The notes under the pieces were generated by a model, which was given only the letters and a program-made list of their open reading frames with translations, was not told where the DNA came from and did not search any database. A DNA stretch of 64,000 bases, taken from positions 13,804,360 through 13,868,359 of the forward strand of contig RSEF01000005.1 in the NCBI GenBank assembly GCA_003993805.1, in the 5' to 3' direction. Shown here piece by piece: positions 48,301 to 61,800 of this stretch. Made by a program: the position numbers and the translations under genes. Position 1 is the stretch's first letter. Each line of letters begins with the position of its first letter. This stretch comes from Himantopus leucocephalus. Its lineage: Eukaryota > Chordata > Aves > Charadriiformes > Recurvirostridae.

Positions 48301-51300
48301 TAGAAAGGGAGAAAGGAGGGACTATGGCAAATGTAAATGAAAGCAAAATCTTACTGGGAAGTGTAGCAGGAATATGAGCAAAAGCCAGGAAGTTTGGAAC
48401 TGTGTTCTAGGCCTCTTGTTCTTTTTATGTTCTACATGAAAACTATTCCAGCCTATTTTGTAATTAAATATGTACATTTTTTTAACTACTCTCTTGCAAT
48501 AAGAGGAATGGTGTTTTTAAGATTGCGTTTGGCATCCAAAAGGCCCACTACCGCATCGGAAAACAAGCTAATCACAAGCAGGTTTTTAGACATTGGGCTA
48601 ACTCCCATGTCAGTGGTCTCGCTAACCCTTGGACATCCTGCAGTAGCAAAATTTCTCTTTAGATATAAATGTTCATCTCACAAAGAAGGTCACAACAGGA
48701 ATTTCGGCACCAGATCCTGATTTTCATAGCTCCCCTTGAAGCCAATGACAGCTGCAGATGGTCTCTTCAAGTTGATCCCCAAAGGTTCTTCAGCTAGGCA
48801 TTGAAAACTTTTTTAAATGTCAGTTGTGATAGCTTTGTGTGTCTATGTGTCATCATCTGATAAGGAGACTGCCAGTACTAATACCTTCCCGCATCATGAA
48901 GATTCTGTGAGTCTTAACTATTTATGAAAGTACTTTAAAAAACTTCTACAAAGAGGACAAGATATAAGCAAAATATCATTAGAATTTTAAGCAAATATTC
49001 AATACTGAAGTGCAAAATACTCAAGACAATTAGGATGGAAGTCACCTTATAAGAAAATTCAAAGGAAGGGGGCACATCCACAAAGCTTCTGCTGGGTTCT
49101 CGCAAATAGGGGGAAGTTATCTTTCACATGTAGGAATCCGGGGAGGTCATCCTTATTTTCATTCTGGCAGGAGGTGGAGAACTCTGCTACGAAGCAATTA
49201 AAGCCATTTGTTCCCTTATGTAGAGACTCACATTACACTACCTCTGTCAGACAGGAATTAAAACTGGGTAAAAAGCAGGCATCTACTCTGTTCCCTGGAT
49301 CTGCATGGTTATGGAATACTCCACAGGGCGACTATGTATCCACAGGCTTTTGTTTTGATCATTCAAGTATCATTTTTATAAGCAGCAATGTGAAGTACTT
49401 TTTTGTGTTCTCTTCATCGAGGTAGGTTTTTGAAGTTGCTGTATGTCTGCTGAGAACACCACGCACAACTGCTCTTTGATTTTATGACATTTCTTGCAAA
49501 TATAAGCTTTTCCTGCTCTTGACTTTAGCAGCAAGGTCTAATTCAGACCATCGGGAAATTTCATCTAATCTCTTTTTATCCTGATTGTCCTAAATCTATT
49601 TTAGAAGTAAGATGTACGTGTTTACAGATGTAAGAATTGCGATAAATTTAAGAAGAGATCCTAGATGTGAATGTTAGGAACAACAGCTCTTTTTTTTGCC
49701 ACAAGGATATCTGATCACATTGTTCATCCCAATAGCCAACCAGGTTTTATTTAGTGATGCCAGTCTAACAGATGTAATTTCCACTTATGGTAGCTGTAGG
49801 CACATCATTAATTCTCGTATATGCAAAACTTATAGTGGAAATTCCTTTCTGTGGCATTCCTTGCTCCTCACTTTGACAACTTTAGCCAAAGAACAACAAA
49901 AAATGATGTTTCTACTATGAGCTTGTACATGACTGTCCAGATACAGCAGTAGTTTGGTCTAAGGATCTTCCTACAAGAGCTGTAATGTACACTGATGCCA
50001 AAGGGCTCAGAAATACATTCAGAAAAACGCAGTAGACAATTTATGTGTGGAAACTAAGTTCACAAGCCCTGTACCATGTTTATTGAGAGACCAGAAGCTG
50101 TATTTTGAGAGGCGTATCAATAAAGATTTGGATACAAATGGAAAAAAATATCTTCTCATTCACTACCCGCACTGCATATGATACTAGCTGTAATCAAGAA
50201 AAATTTCAAGATGACATGAAGCTATCAAGCTGCATAATTTCTGCTCGTGCTCGCTGCAAGTGCTCACCACAGTCCTGCTATAAAAATGTCCACAGGCCAC
50301 AAAAATGCTCTTAAGCCAACTCACTAGCCCAAATTATGAATTCTTCTAGTTAACCAAACCCACCAGAGGCTTGCAGCTTAGGGTAGAATACATTTTTCTT
50401 AAAATATACCTGCCTTCATCAAAATGTTAAGTAGTGACTCGTGGTTTTGAATCTCCCATTATGCTGAGGCAGTGATTTTATTTTTTAAAAACACACGTAG
50501 AAAGAGATGAGCCAGAAGCAAAGTCACCATGCGTGTCTCCAGCCTCTCTAACATTTAATCCACAGCCTTATTTGTCTTTCAAATCCTGCTACTCGTGAGG
50601 GTTGCAAAGGAGGGAAAAGGTTGATGAATTTTTTTGAGTTTATGTTTTTGGAAACTTTGCAGATGATGTTTAGGAAGCCTTCTCACAATACACAGACTTC
50701 TTGGCTAAGAAACAGGTTTTGGAGTATCAACAGTGTTATATGTATTCTGCAGTTTCAGATCTAGAGCTGCTCAAATAAATGTAACTACATTTTCTTTTTG
50801 GCAAGAAAAGATTTTTTTTTTTCCTCCTGTTTCTCCCCCTCCTCTCAAAGAAGGTTTATTCAAAGTTTCTCACTTTTCTCCATGAGAAAAATCCCAAAGG
50901 TTTTTTCCCCAGTATTAGTTTCTTTTTCTCCCCTCACACTTAAGAAAAAAGTAAAATGGTAGTCAGAAAGAAAGAACAAGCCAGCAAAGTTTAAGAGGGA
51001 ACGACTGAAAGATAAAACACAAAGAATTTTCTGCACAAAATTTTGCCAAAATCTTTGGATAAGGAAAAAGGCTTGCCAGTTTGAAGTCTGCAGGACAAAT
51101 ATGACAAATTTTGTTGAATGTTTTCAAGGAAAAAAGGATCTCTCTTTTTTATAGGAATTATAAAATTGCTTTTATAATTTCCATTGAGTCATTTACAAAT
51201 ACACATCTTCTGTTTGCAGTCCTTTAGCCTGTTTGAGGTGGGGTTTTTTTGTTTGTTTTTAAATCAGTTGAGAATAAACACAGGTTTCCATGTAGACCAG

Positions 51301-52232
51301 GAAAATACAGGCTTGCTCACGAATTTTTCTTCAAATGATTCTCAGCCTGGCTCTGAGTTTCTTTAGCCCTTTCTGGACATGAAAGCACTCTTCCTTTTAG
51401 AAGGATCAACACCTTCTTGTCCTTCTGATTGATCCTCTTTCACCCATAGGCTGTGGCACCAATTCTGTTTTTTTAAAGAATATTTAATTGTTGGATAACT
51501 GATCTCCTGCTCACATAGCATGGGATGCTGTGCAGTGGAGGAACTACAGTCATCATCAGGTATTAGAAGGACACTCTCTTGAAGCGGAACTACAGAAAAT
51601 AGTGGTTCCAATGTAAGTAATGAGAAGGAAAATGCCTGGACTAGGATGTACCAACTGTAAACAGCAGATGGGAGGAGGCTTCAGAATTAGAAGAACAAAT
51701 CACTGTGGGGAGAGGGAAGTCTCACCCTTCAATGTTCACTAGACATTGAAGAACAAATAGTGTTGGGACCCTGGAAAGGGAATGTAGGATGACAAATCAC
51801 CAGCCTACTAGTGGAGAAACAAGACTGTCAAGAGCTTGAAATCTCAGTCTGTGGCAACTTACAGCAAATCCTTTTGCAGCAAGGTGAGAACAACCTAATC
51901 AGAATAATTCAAATGAGTTAGCAATATGCCAGTACATTCTGCATGTGCCGCAAGCAAGAAAGCGGTCCTCACAAGAGCCCAGGAAGAAGGGAATTTGCAG
52001 TAATAGATTTTGTGGTCAAAAGAGCACATTTTGCTGTTGTGAGCTTGCCAAAGAATAAAAAAAAGGGTAGGCTCCACAGTGAAAAGCCTCATGTATTATC
52101 ACCAGCGCTAGCACTGGAGAAGCCTTTGCTGTAAGGACATTTGAGGATTTTGGACGGCATGTTCCAACGTGCTCATTTTTTTCTGTGGCCTGTGAAGGTC
52201 AAACACCTTGACGGCTGGCACAAGAGCTTGGC

Positions 52233-52266
52233 AAAAAAAAAAAAAAGAAGAAGGAAAAAAAAAAAA
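52233..52266 (+). repeat. Purine-only A-rich tract
   Basis: A14, then GAAGAAGG, then A12: an uninterrupted purine run in KCNC1 intron 1. No target-site duplication or retrocopy was seen beside it. Confidence 0.85.
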
Positions 52267-52696
52267 GGCCAACTTAATCTTTTTAAGAGCTCTGGGGCAG
52301 AGACTTCAGCATTCCAACATAGCCACTTGTGGAAATGAGAGGGAACCACACACTTTTGCTCTGTCAGACTAAAAGATGCCATGCAAGTTTCAGCGGCAGT
52401 CCCCATAGGCATTATTCTGGGGGTGATTCTCATTGTGCGTTAAATCCATGGGATAATTAGCACCCCTTCGCCCTTGTTTGATCACATCAGGTGAAAAAAA
52501 AGTAGTCTAGAATAAATGAGCAATCTTTAATTGAGAATATATGCCGTCTAATGAAAAGATGTGGCTTGTTAATGTACTCTGTTCACTGAGGACTCCAATA
52601 CGAATATGTGTTTAAGATTCAGTGGCAGATACAGTGATGGAGCTCAAGCAACAAGGAGAGATAAGGTAGCAGACAGAAGAGGTATGATCTTGTGTA

Positions 52697-52885
52697 GGGA
52701 GCACAGGAATGCAAGAACTCTCGACCTGACTTCAAATGTGACCTCTGGCAAGTTACAATTTCTTGATAGTGATTTACATCTATAATCAGGATAATAGAAC
52801 ATTATTTATCTACCTCTTCTAGGTATTGTTGGGATTAATTAACGTTTGCCCAGTAACGTGGAGATAAATTGGAGATACTGGATGA
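52697..52885 (+). mobile_element. Ancient MIR-like (CORE-SINE) fragment
   Basis: In order on the + strand: CGACCTGACTTCAAATG, TGTGACCTCTGGCAAGTTAC, CATCTATAATCAGGATAATAG, CTACCTCTTCTAGGTATTGTTGGGATTAA, and a GCCCAGTAA..GAGATAAATT end. These follow the MIR consensus over most of its length with many substitutions. It is longer than the copy at 10510. Boundaries are approximate. Confidence 0.65.
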
Positions 52886-55800
52886 ATTTCCAGTATCATG
52901 TTTGCTTTAAGCAAGTGACGTGAGGACATCTGTTTGACACAGAAAGAACTAAAGTTGTTCCCAAAATAAACCAGAGGGATCGGAAGGCAATCTTATCTTT
53001 GCTTCATTCTGATTATTCAGCATTCCTCAATAAGATTGACAGGAAATGAGAAAGCAAAGCTTTCGTGAATCAGGGATGTAAAATTTAGAAATATTTAACA
53101 CTGTATCTACAGAAACTTTTCTAAACAACAGTTAAAAAATCAGATTCTTTTTGCTCTTTCAGATGAAAAATTAACATAAGACACACCCAGTAGAATGTGC
53201 ATAACAGATTATTGACAGAACTACTAAATAACTTTTAATTAAATAATGACGAAGTTTAAAAATGAAACACATATATCCCCAAATAGCTATTTTAAACAAA
53301 ACGTATAAAATTAAAGCACTAGCATACTTAATCATACCCTACATTTTAACTGGCCCCAGTTTGCAGCAACCTCATAAGGCCAGAAAATAGCCTAAGTGAA
53401 CTAACCCATCGTCTCCATAATCTGTGTATTCTGAATAGAGATTTCAAATTGAAGGAGCAAGTTACACATCAGCCCTGAAGTGGCAATAGAATGAACCCTT
53501 GATTTTTATCTTGGCTGTTCTCAGAAAACACGTTTCCTTCCCAGAACAGGCAGACTAAGTATGAGCTGAGAGCTGTGTCTAGCAAAGTGGGTATCTTCCA
53601 AGAAGACCAACACCGTACAGAATAAGATGCCAGAGCAGATGCTGTATATGCTGAAGCCTGACATATGCTGAAGCTGCCTGAGCAATCGCAGAAAGGCACA
53701 AAGCAAACTGGGAGCAGTCACCTTTTCCTCAGCTGGGTTGGCTTTATCTCCAGGATCATGTTTATGAGACCTCTGACGCAAAGGCATCAGACAGATATTG
53801 AAGATAAGCTATTCGCTTCCTGAGGAAACATTCAGTCAGAAGTGGCAGAGGTATTATTACGGATCAGGATGAGAGGCAAAGAAGTCAGGACAGACACAGC
53901 AGGATGACACTTGGACCTCTTCTGTCACTGGCAGTATGTTCGGGCAGGACTAGTTGTTCCTCTGAAGACGCAAGGAGCAAGGCAGATGATACAAGAGTTG
54001 CACATCTGCTTTGTAGATACTAATCTCTTTGAAAATACCCCTTGACTTGGCTGCAGACCAGAGTGTGTCAGAGATATGTGAACAGCACAAGACCCACTCG
54101 CTGGTGCCTCTTTCCACTGTAATAGTCTGGTAATTCTTGCTATAGGTGAGCAGAAAATGGCTAGGTGCCTTTGATACTGCTCAGGCGCCATTGTGTTCCT
54201 CAGAAAAATGCACTACTTTTGAAGAATTAATTCTAACTCATATTTACCATGGTTTTGTTTCTTTGTGGCATACAGGGATGGCCTGAAATTGCTTATATTC
54301 TGGTTATCTAGCTCAAGGGATCAAAAGTGTCAAATTTGACCTCCCTGGGTTTTTTTTTTCTGGAGTAATTGCTGAAGGTATCAGGAATTACTCCTCTTCC
54401 AAATGGCAGAACAAGGGAAAGCTGCTGGAATTTTAATAGAAAAACACTTTCTCCCCCAGTGTTCACTGATTATAATTAATGTGAAGTTAATCAAAACTCA
54501 AAGCAAAACAAAAAAAGGTCAGAAAGCAATTATATTAGAAATATGTTCCCCAGTCAATTGCTTGCTTTTCCGGCTTTAGCAATGTTGTAATTTCAATACT
54601 TATGCAACAACCATAGAATTTTCTAGGTCTGAATTTTACTTCAAAAGCAGAAACTTCTCACCAACCAACACATTCAGGTCCAAGTCCAAGAACTTTTTTC
54701 GGGGGGGGTAGAGAGAAAAGAATGAGCTTCCTTTTAAGTCTCCTTCACACTTTCAGCCTTCTCAGATGCCACCACTGCATCACAGAAGAAACTACCAGGC
54801 ACCTTCCTTCCTGCTTACTGCAGATCAAGTGAAGGGCACTTTGAATCATGTGGGAGACACTGCCTCATAGCACACAGCCCTTGCAGAAAGAAATTCTCCT
54901 GGGAAATCAGTTTATGGCAGACTTCGTATTGCGCCAGGTTAACAGCATAGGTATCCCTGTCCTTTTAGCACAGACTGGAAGAAATGGTATTTGCTACAGC
55001 TACATAGACAAAAAGCATACTTTAAAAATACACGCTGTAATCAAATGTCTGTTTGTAACATTTATGACTTGGCAGATTGACTTGCACATCAGGCACACAT
55101 TTTGATGGTTAATTTTGAGCCCTAATGCAGCAGAGCAGTCTTCTATCTGGCTGGTGTCTATCCTTTTCAAAAGGCAAAGGAGTGCATAAATTATGTTTAA
55201 AAAGAGGTAGGCATTTTCTACCCACAGAGTAGAGTCACTGTAGGTGGATTATTATCCAGGAATACCAAAGAGGTAGGAAGTCTGTGGTTTAACCCATGCC
55301 TGCTATTGTTTTTACTGCCGACAGCCTGAAATTATCCATATGATAGGATTCTTCAGGTAGTTCAGCAGCACAGCAGCTGCATTTCAGACAGTCAGCAGGA
55401 GTTAAAGCCCTAAAGCAAGGATTTTTACTCTGAAATAATACCAGGTAAAGCCTGCAGTAGCATCCCATTGCCTCTGCTGATGTTGGCACCTATGAGGTTG
55501 TTCCAGTTTACTCCTGTTAATATTTCCCTCACCAGACCCTGCACTACAAATGCCATGTATTAGCAGAACAGGATGAACTCTAAACCATCTTACAGGTGAC
55601 CAGCAGGATCTTGAAGCCTATTTCTTGTGCAGTATCTTTACTACTGGGAAAATAGAAAGCAATAGCTTTCACCCTGCAAACTGAGACATTTGTAGATCAG
55701 GGTATGGGCATGACCTTTAGCTAACACAAATAGGCATAGAGATGTTCAGCTGAACAGAGCTACCTGCACTTACTCCAGTTGAGAACTTGGCCTTCTACAT

Positions 55801-58800
55801 GGAGCTCAAACAAAATACTCTGAATTGTGATATAGAAAAATAATCCGCATCAGGGCTGAGCATCCCTAAATTCCAGTGATTTGCCTACAAGTTGCTGATA
55901 GTGAGCATCTTCAGAAATAGGACCTACAAGAATAGCCAAAAAAGAGGAGGATTTATAAACGTTTAGGATGAGTTTTAGGTTGTCTTAGGTGTCATGTTCA
56001 ACTTCTACATTTAGTATTTATGCAAAGAGAATATTTTGCTTGTCCATAACATTTCTTTTTCCAGAAATTCAAAATACTTCACAAAAATGACATAATCCTT
56101 TCAGTACCTCTAGTGTGATATGCAGGAATTCTTCCAATTTTCTCACAAAATGTGCAAACTGAGGCATAGAAAGATCCCAGGGTTTTTTTTCAAGCTATTC
56201 TAAACAAATCAGAAAAAAAAAAAAGAGAAGGAATCCTGCCTCCCACTGCTTAAAAAAAAACCCCACAGATTTCACTCAACTCATCATTGTAAATAGGTCT
56301 AAACACGTGAAAAGCAATAATACTAAATCCAGGAGTACCTGTGCTGTGTTTAGTTCCAGTGGATGCTGCTCTAAAATTTCTATTTCTTTTTTCTTATTTC
56401 TATTTCTTCTCCCTGAGAATGGTAGTGAAGGCTCAGTATTTTCCAGGCAGATTGGCATCTGTCACAACATCTTGGTCTTCTTCCCTGAATACCAATCTTT
56501 GTTATCTAGAAAACAAATATCTTACTAGACTCACTGAGTGACACCAAGCTGCAGGCATGGACATAGGCTTGTCTCCATCCCCTCCTGACCACACTCAGGG
56601 AGGAGGCCAAGAGCTGCTGGCCAACGCAGCATCCAAGAGAAAGAGACCAGGCAAGGTGAGCCAGACCCACCTTTTGAGAGGGGAGGGAGGGGATATTTTG
56701 CTATTGCGATGAAAATAAAAGCTGCACCATGTTAGTCAAAAGAGCTGGTCGTGCTTGAGGACACTAAAGAGAGAGGAATCCCTCAAGAGGGGAGTGGTGC
56801 GCAGAAACATTCCACTCCTCTCCTTGGCAGCAACACAGCAGCCACCCTTCCCACCTTCCTCTTTGCCATCCTCTGCAGGTGCTACCCGTAGTGGCCATAC
56901 TGGCTTGCAAGGTGCTCAGTTTAAAACTATCACCAATAAACTGAAATTCTTATTTCTACTCTAAACCTCAGGGGCACTCAGAAGAATTTCCATCACAGTC
57001 AGACATCTCCCGCCCCATAACAAAGGATACTAAATAGTACAAGAACACCTTCAGCTTCCTTCAGTAGCCTGTGCATGGGATTGCCTAAGGGTCCCATTTT
57101 AAATCCCACGTGTGTGGAATTCATCCCTTCACATTCCCATTTATGCTTATAGCAATACTTCAGTTAATTAGTTGAGATCAGCCATCATACATGGAGCATT
57201 AAAGTTGAGGCTCCTTGCTAAACAGAAGCCTGGGCCATGACTTTCTGACTACCTTAAACTCCTGAGGTAGGTCTCTTAAATAAAGTACTGCTCAGCTCTT
57301 CTCCTGGAGTTCTTGAGGAGTAGTTGTCTTTTGTTTGATAGTTGACCCCTGCCACTTTGTACTAGCTGATGTAAGAAGCTGAGCTGAAATTCTTATCTGT
57401 GATCTTGTCAGGGCTGAAATTTTGATTTTGCAACTGTTTCCACTTTCCGCCCAAATAAAAGAGAATACAAAGAAAGGAGAATTTTATTTTCCCAATCTTT
57501 TGTAACACATATTACAGGGAATGATTTTAAGATAACATATGAATTAAGGGCACCATCAGCATAAATCTAAATTCTGTTTCAAGACTGCCAAATGCTGCTG
57601 CTCAGGAATAGATAGATATAGAGATTTCCAAAAATAACTTTTCTACCATGAAAAAGTCACACAAGATTCCCACCAAAAAAAAAAAAAAAGAAATTTAAAT
57701 AGCATACTACAGCCTTTATTACTTTATCATCCTGAATGTCATTCAGTATTTTCTTGGAGGAACACCCAGAGGCCCCAGTAAAGAGCAAGACCATGCTATG
57801 CTAGCTCATTTAACTAGGGAGACTGAGATCGTTTTCAATGGTAATTAATATGAGCAAAAGAACCTTAATTTATATAGATACATACATCCATATATGTATT
57901 TAAACTCTCAGAAACAGTTCCTTCTTTTCTACAAACGTGGAGCCTAGCTGGAGACTAGAAAAGACATCTTTCTACAGAAAATAGAGCAGAGACCCTCTCC
58001 CAGCATTAACCGCTGGGACCTTAAGTCATTAAATTGTTAAATTTAGAAAAGTTACCAGGATTTTTAATAAGTTTTCATACTCTTCTTGAGCCCTGAAAAG
58101 GTGAACCGATAGCAGCCTATTCATTTGTTTCTATAGGTGTGGCTTATGAATAATTACATAATCCCTACACATTTCTGAATATTTCCAAAGAATTCATAAA
58201 ATATTTGTCTAACATACTGCAGAGACAGCCATTTGCAGTAACACCTTTGGCCTCCTATATCAGAGTCCACCGATCAACCCTGTTTTCCCTTTGCATATTC
58301 CTAAGTTTGTGCCCCTCTGTAAAAAAAAGGATAACACCAGTGGAAACAGGCATGTCAATGCTATTTCTCAGTAGCTGTAGCTATATTTTCTTTTATTGCC
58401 TATATACTGTACTTTTTTCTCAACAGAATGTTTTTCTGTCGTAAGAAGACAAAAACTAAGGCAGTACGTTAATGCCCATGTATCCAATTTTAAATCCCAT
58501 GCTACTCCAACAGATTAAAATCAATTTTCCCAGCAAGAAGGCTATTTTCCCCAAGGATGTCTGTCATCTTGGGTCTCATCAGCTTTCAGATCACTTAGCT
58601 GACCAGTTTTTACTGATACTTCAATTACTATTTTTTTAAATCATCTTTTGTCAAGGACCACCCCAATGAAAAACAGATTGAGAAGCAATTGGTTAAAGAA
58701 ACTGAAAACAGAAGTGGTGAGAGCTTGCTAAGGCATCTGAAGAATTCAGGCATATACTGTAATGTGCTACGCTTTTTCTATAGAAGAATTAGGCGCCACA

Positions 58801-61800
58801 TTGCTTATATAGTGCACACAGTTATTATGACTTTCTCAGGAGACTGACTTTACACACCTCTAGTTTGCACCCTTTCTTAAGGGAAACAAATGAGGAAGCA
58901 CAGCTTTAGGTTTTATCTGACTGAAGCAGGACACATTGGGAACCGCAATACTGGGCATTCAGAGATCCAGCGCAGCAGCCTGGATGTTATCCATCTAATT
59001 TCAGTATCTAATCTCTCTAGACACTTATAATATGCCACTCACTGGTGTGCTCCATCTTAGCTGATAGTGAAATCATTTAATAGAAGTGGGTAGTGAGGTA
59101 GGTGACAGGCTGATTGATGGCAACGTCTTTATTTAAAGCTATACAACAACACCAGACAGAGGTCTAGAGCAGCTCAGGAGTAGAGCTCTGCCTAAATTTA
59201 TTGGTATCCGTGCAAGTTTATCATGCCAAAGTGTGGCTTATACAATCTACTAAATCGTTTTCCTAAAAAGAAGTTGAGATACCTCAAACCCATTTCTTAA
59301 AGCAAAGGGAATCAGCACCTCACAGGATACTTAACAGTGAGATCACGGTGAGGATTATCATTTCTCCCTCTTGACAGTGAGAATCCGCTTATGGTAACCA
59401 AAAAGAATACTGGCCTCTTGAAGCTACCTGTAATTTAACTGTGCTCTCCAATGCCTCAGCAGCAAAGCTGGTGCTGTCTGACAAGAAGCACGTACATGCA
59501 CCAAGACTGCTCATGCTTGGTGTCACAAGTCTGTCCTGCATATCATGCGAGCGGGAATCAGGCAGGCCCTTTGAGGCAAATTTGGTGTCCATCATTTGCT
59601 ACAAATAGATGAGCGAAGCCAGCAAGCACCAAAAGCACAGCTGGAAATATAAAGGTGCTTCTGTAGAGAGTGGTTCCTGTGTATTAATACTCATAATTAA
59701 AGCTTGGGAAAGCCCTTGCCTCTCTCTCTTCATGGCACTCCTGTTTGGAGATCCCAGAAGGACAGACTGGATCCCACAGGGAATGCCATAAAAAGTCCAT
59801 TCTTGATAAGCCTCCAGTCAAAGCCTAAAGACAGGGTTTCATGTAAAGGGAAGGGGGGCTGTACTGAGTTTAGGGAGCTGGAAGGTCTGTTCCTTTTGTA
59901 AGGGCCTACAGTACATCAGGTTAGTAATTTGTGGCCACTTTTCTTCTCCATTCCTTAAGTCCAGCTGGTTCTAGGGAAAGTGATGGCAGAAGAGTCCCTG
60001 TCTACCCTAGCAATAGCCATGGAGACACAACCTGACTACAAACACAATTCCCTCAAATCCAACGGGGTTTTAGTCCATAGCCAACCTCTTGTTCTGCCTT
60101 AAGGAAAAAGATAAAGGCAAATTAGCTCCTTTTCACCTCCACCAGCACTCTCATGGAAACTGAGCCCAGATAGTTGCAAACCCTCTGTTCAGGAGTGACC
60201 TGCACAAGAGCTTCTGAATGCATATTTATGTAGCTCCTGTGGAAAAATCAAAACACGTTCCCCTTAATTCATAAAAGAATATCTGGAGGTGGTGGCTAAT
60301 TCTGTCCCAATTCTTCCACGCTCCATTCAAGCTGTACATTGTGGGGCTGCTTCCAATCCAACAACAGCACAAAGACAAGCTGCATTTTCCAAGGTGTTCA
60401 AATGGGCATAACTAAAAGCATTTCCCTACAAAAGGCTGAATTTACATTATTTGCAATGAGGCTGTGACATACCAGCATTTTACACCCTTCAAATGGCAGG
60501 GATAAAATGCAAAGAATTTTTATGCTAGTGATTGTCTTTATTAGCGAGAGAGCTTTATCTCTCCCAGTGCCATGTGTTGTTGCAGTTTCTGTGGTAACGA
60601 CTGACTGCATAGAGAAAAAAGTGGTGGCACAGAAGTCAGTGTAAATTGCTAGCACGTAAACAACAGCTACCTTGGAGTCTGTTTTACATACATACTTTTT
60701 TACTCAGTTTATGTTCAATTTCTGGAAGGTAATTGTTAATGTCTACAATATTTATTACTTGTATTTTGGAAGCCATTGAGTAAATGTCCTGTATGACGTA
60801 CTTTACTTGCCATACTTTGCCAATAAGTAAATGCAACATCTAATTTAGGATAAAACCCATTTGATTTTCGTCCATACAGGAAAAATTCATTCTTTACTCC
60901 AGCCTAGAAAATCAGGTGTAAACTCTCTCGATGTAAATCACAAGATAGAAAATAGAAAAGTATAGAGTATAAAAGTATAAAATATATACACATATACACA
61001 AGCAAACTAAAGCAAATAGAAGATGACATGATATGAAAGATAAGAGCAGGTAAAGGTTTTTTGTATTCCATTTTCCTGGAAGAAGTTGATTTGTGTTAAT
61101 CTCAGGGAGCAAACTCGGGTCAGAACACCAAAGCTGTGTAAGCACTTCAAGTGACTGAAATGAAGTGATGAAGAGGACCAGGTTTAATAGTTTTCATTTA
61201 AAAAGACAGTTCGTATTTAGGGTTAAGGTTTCAGTAACCATACGCAAAACCTTTAAAATAACTCAGGAAATGCCTTCAGAAATCAAGACTGCAATGGTTG
61301 GTGCCATTTCTTTCACTACCCACATCTACTCGCACCCTATTTCTCTAGAAACACATTCTCAAAATGGAAGCAACTTCTCAAGCACCAAGCTGTGATTCTG
61401 ATTTACTGAATTCCTGCAGAGTACTGAAGTTTCATTGAGTAGAAACTAAGGCACTCAGACCAATTTGTTTAGTCATGAAAATAACAGAAGAATGGAAGAC
61501 AAACAAGTTGCAAGGATGGAAACTCCTGAACTAGTTTTCTACCAGATTCTCACAATCCACATATGTTTTATGAAATGTGTTTATGTTGGCTAGGAGGCAG
61601 GACTAGCTGCTTAAAAAATGGGGCACAGTCATTCATTTCTCTCAGTCCAGCTCTGAAGAGTGCTCTTTAACACAGAGATTTCAGGCTGCTGTAACCACAG
61701 CATTCTCAAGTAAATTATTTTCTTACCTAAAGTGTAACAGTGATACCAAACATCCCATAGAAATACATTGACATATACCAACCACTTTGCAGCCCAAATC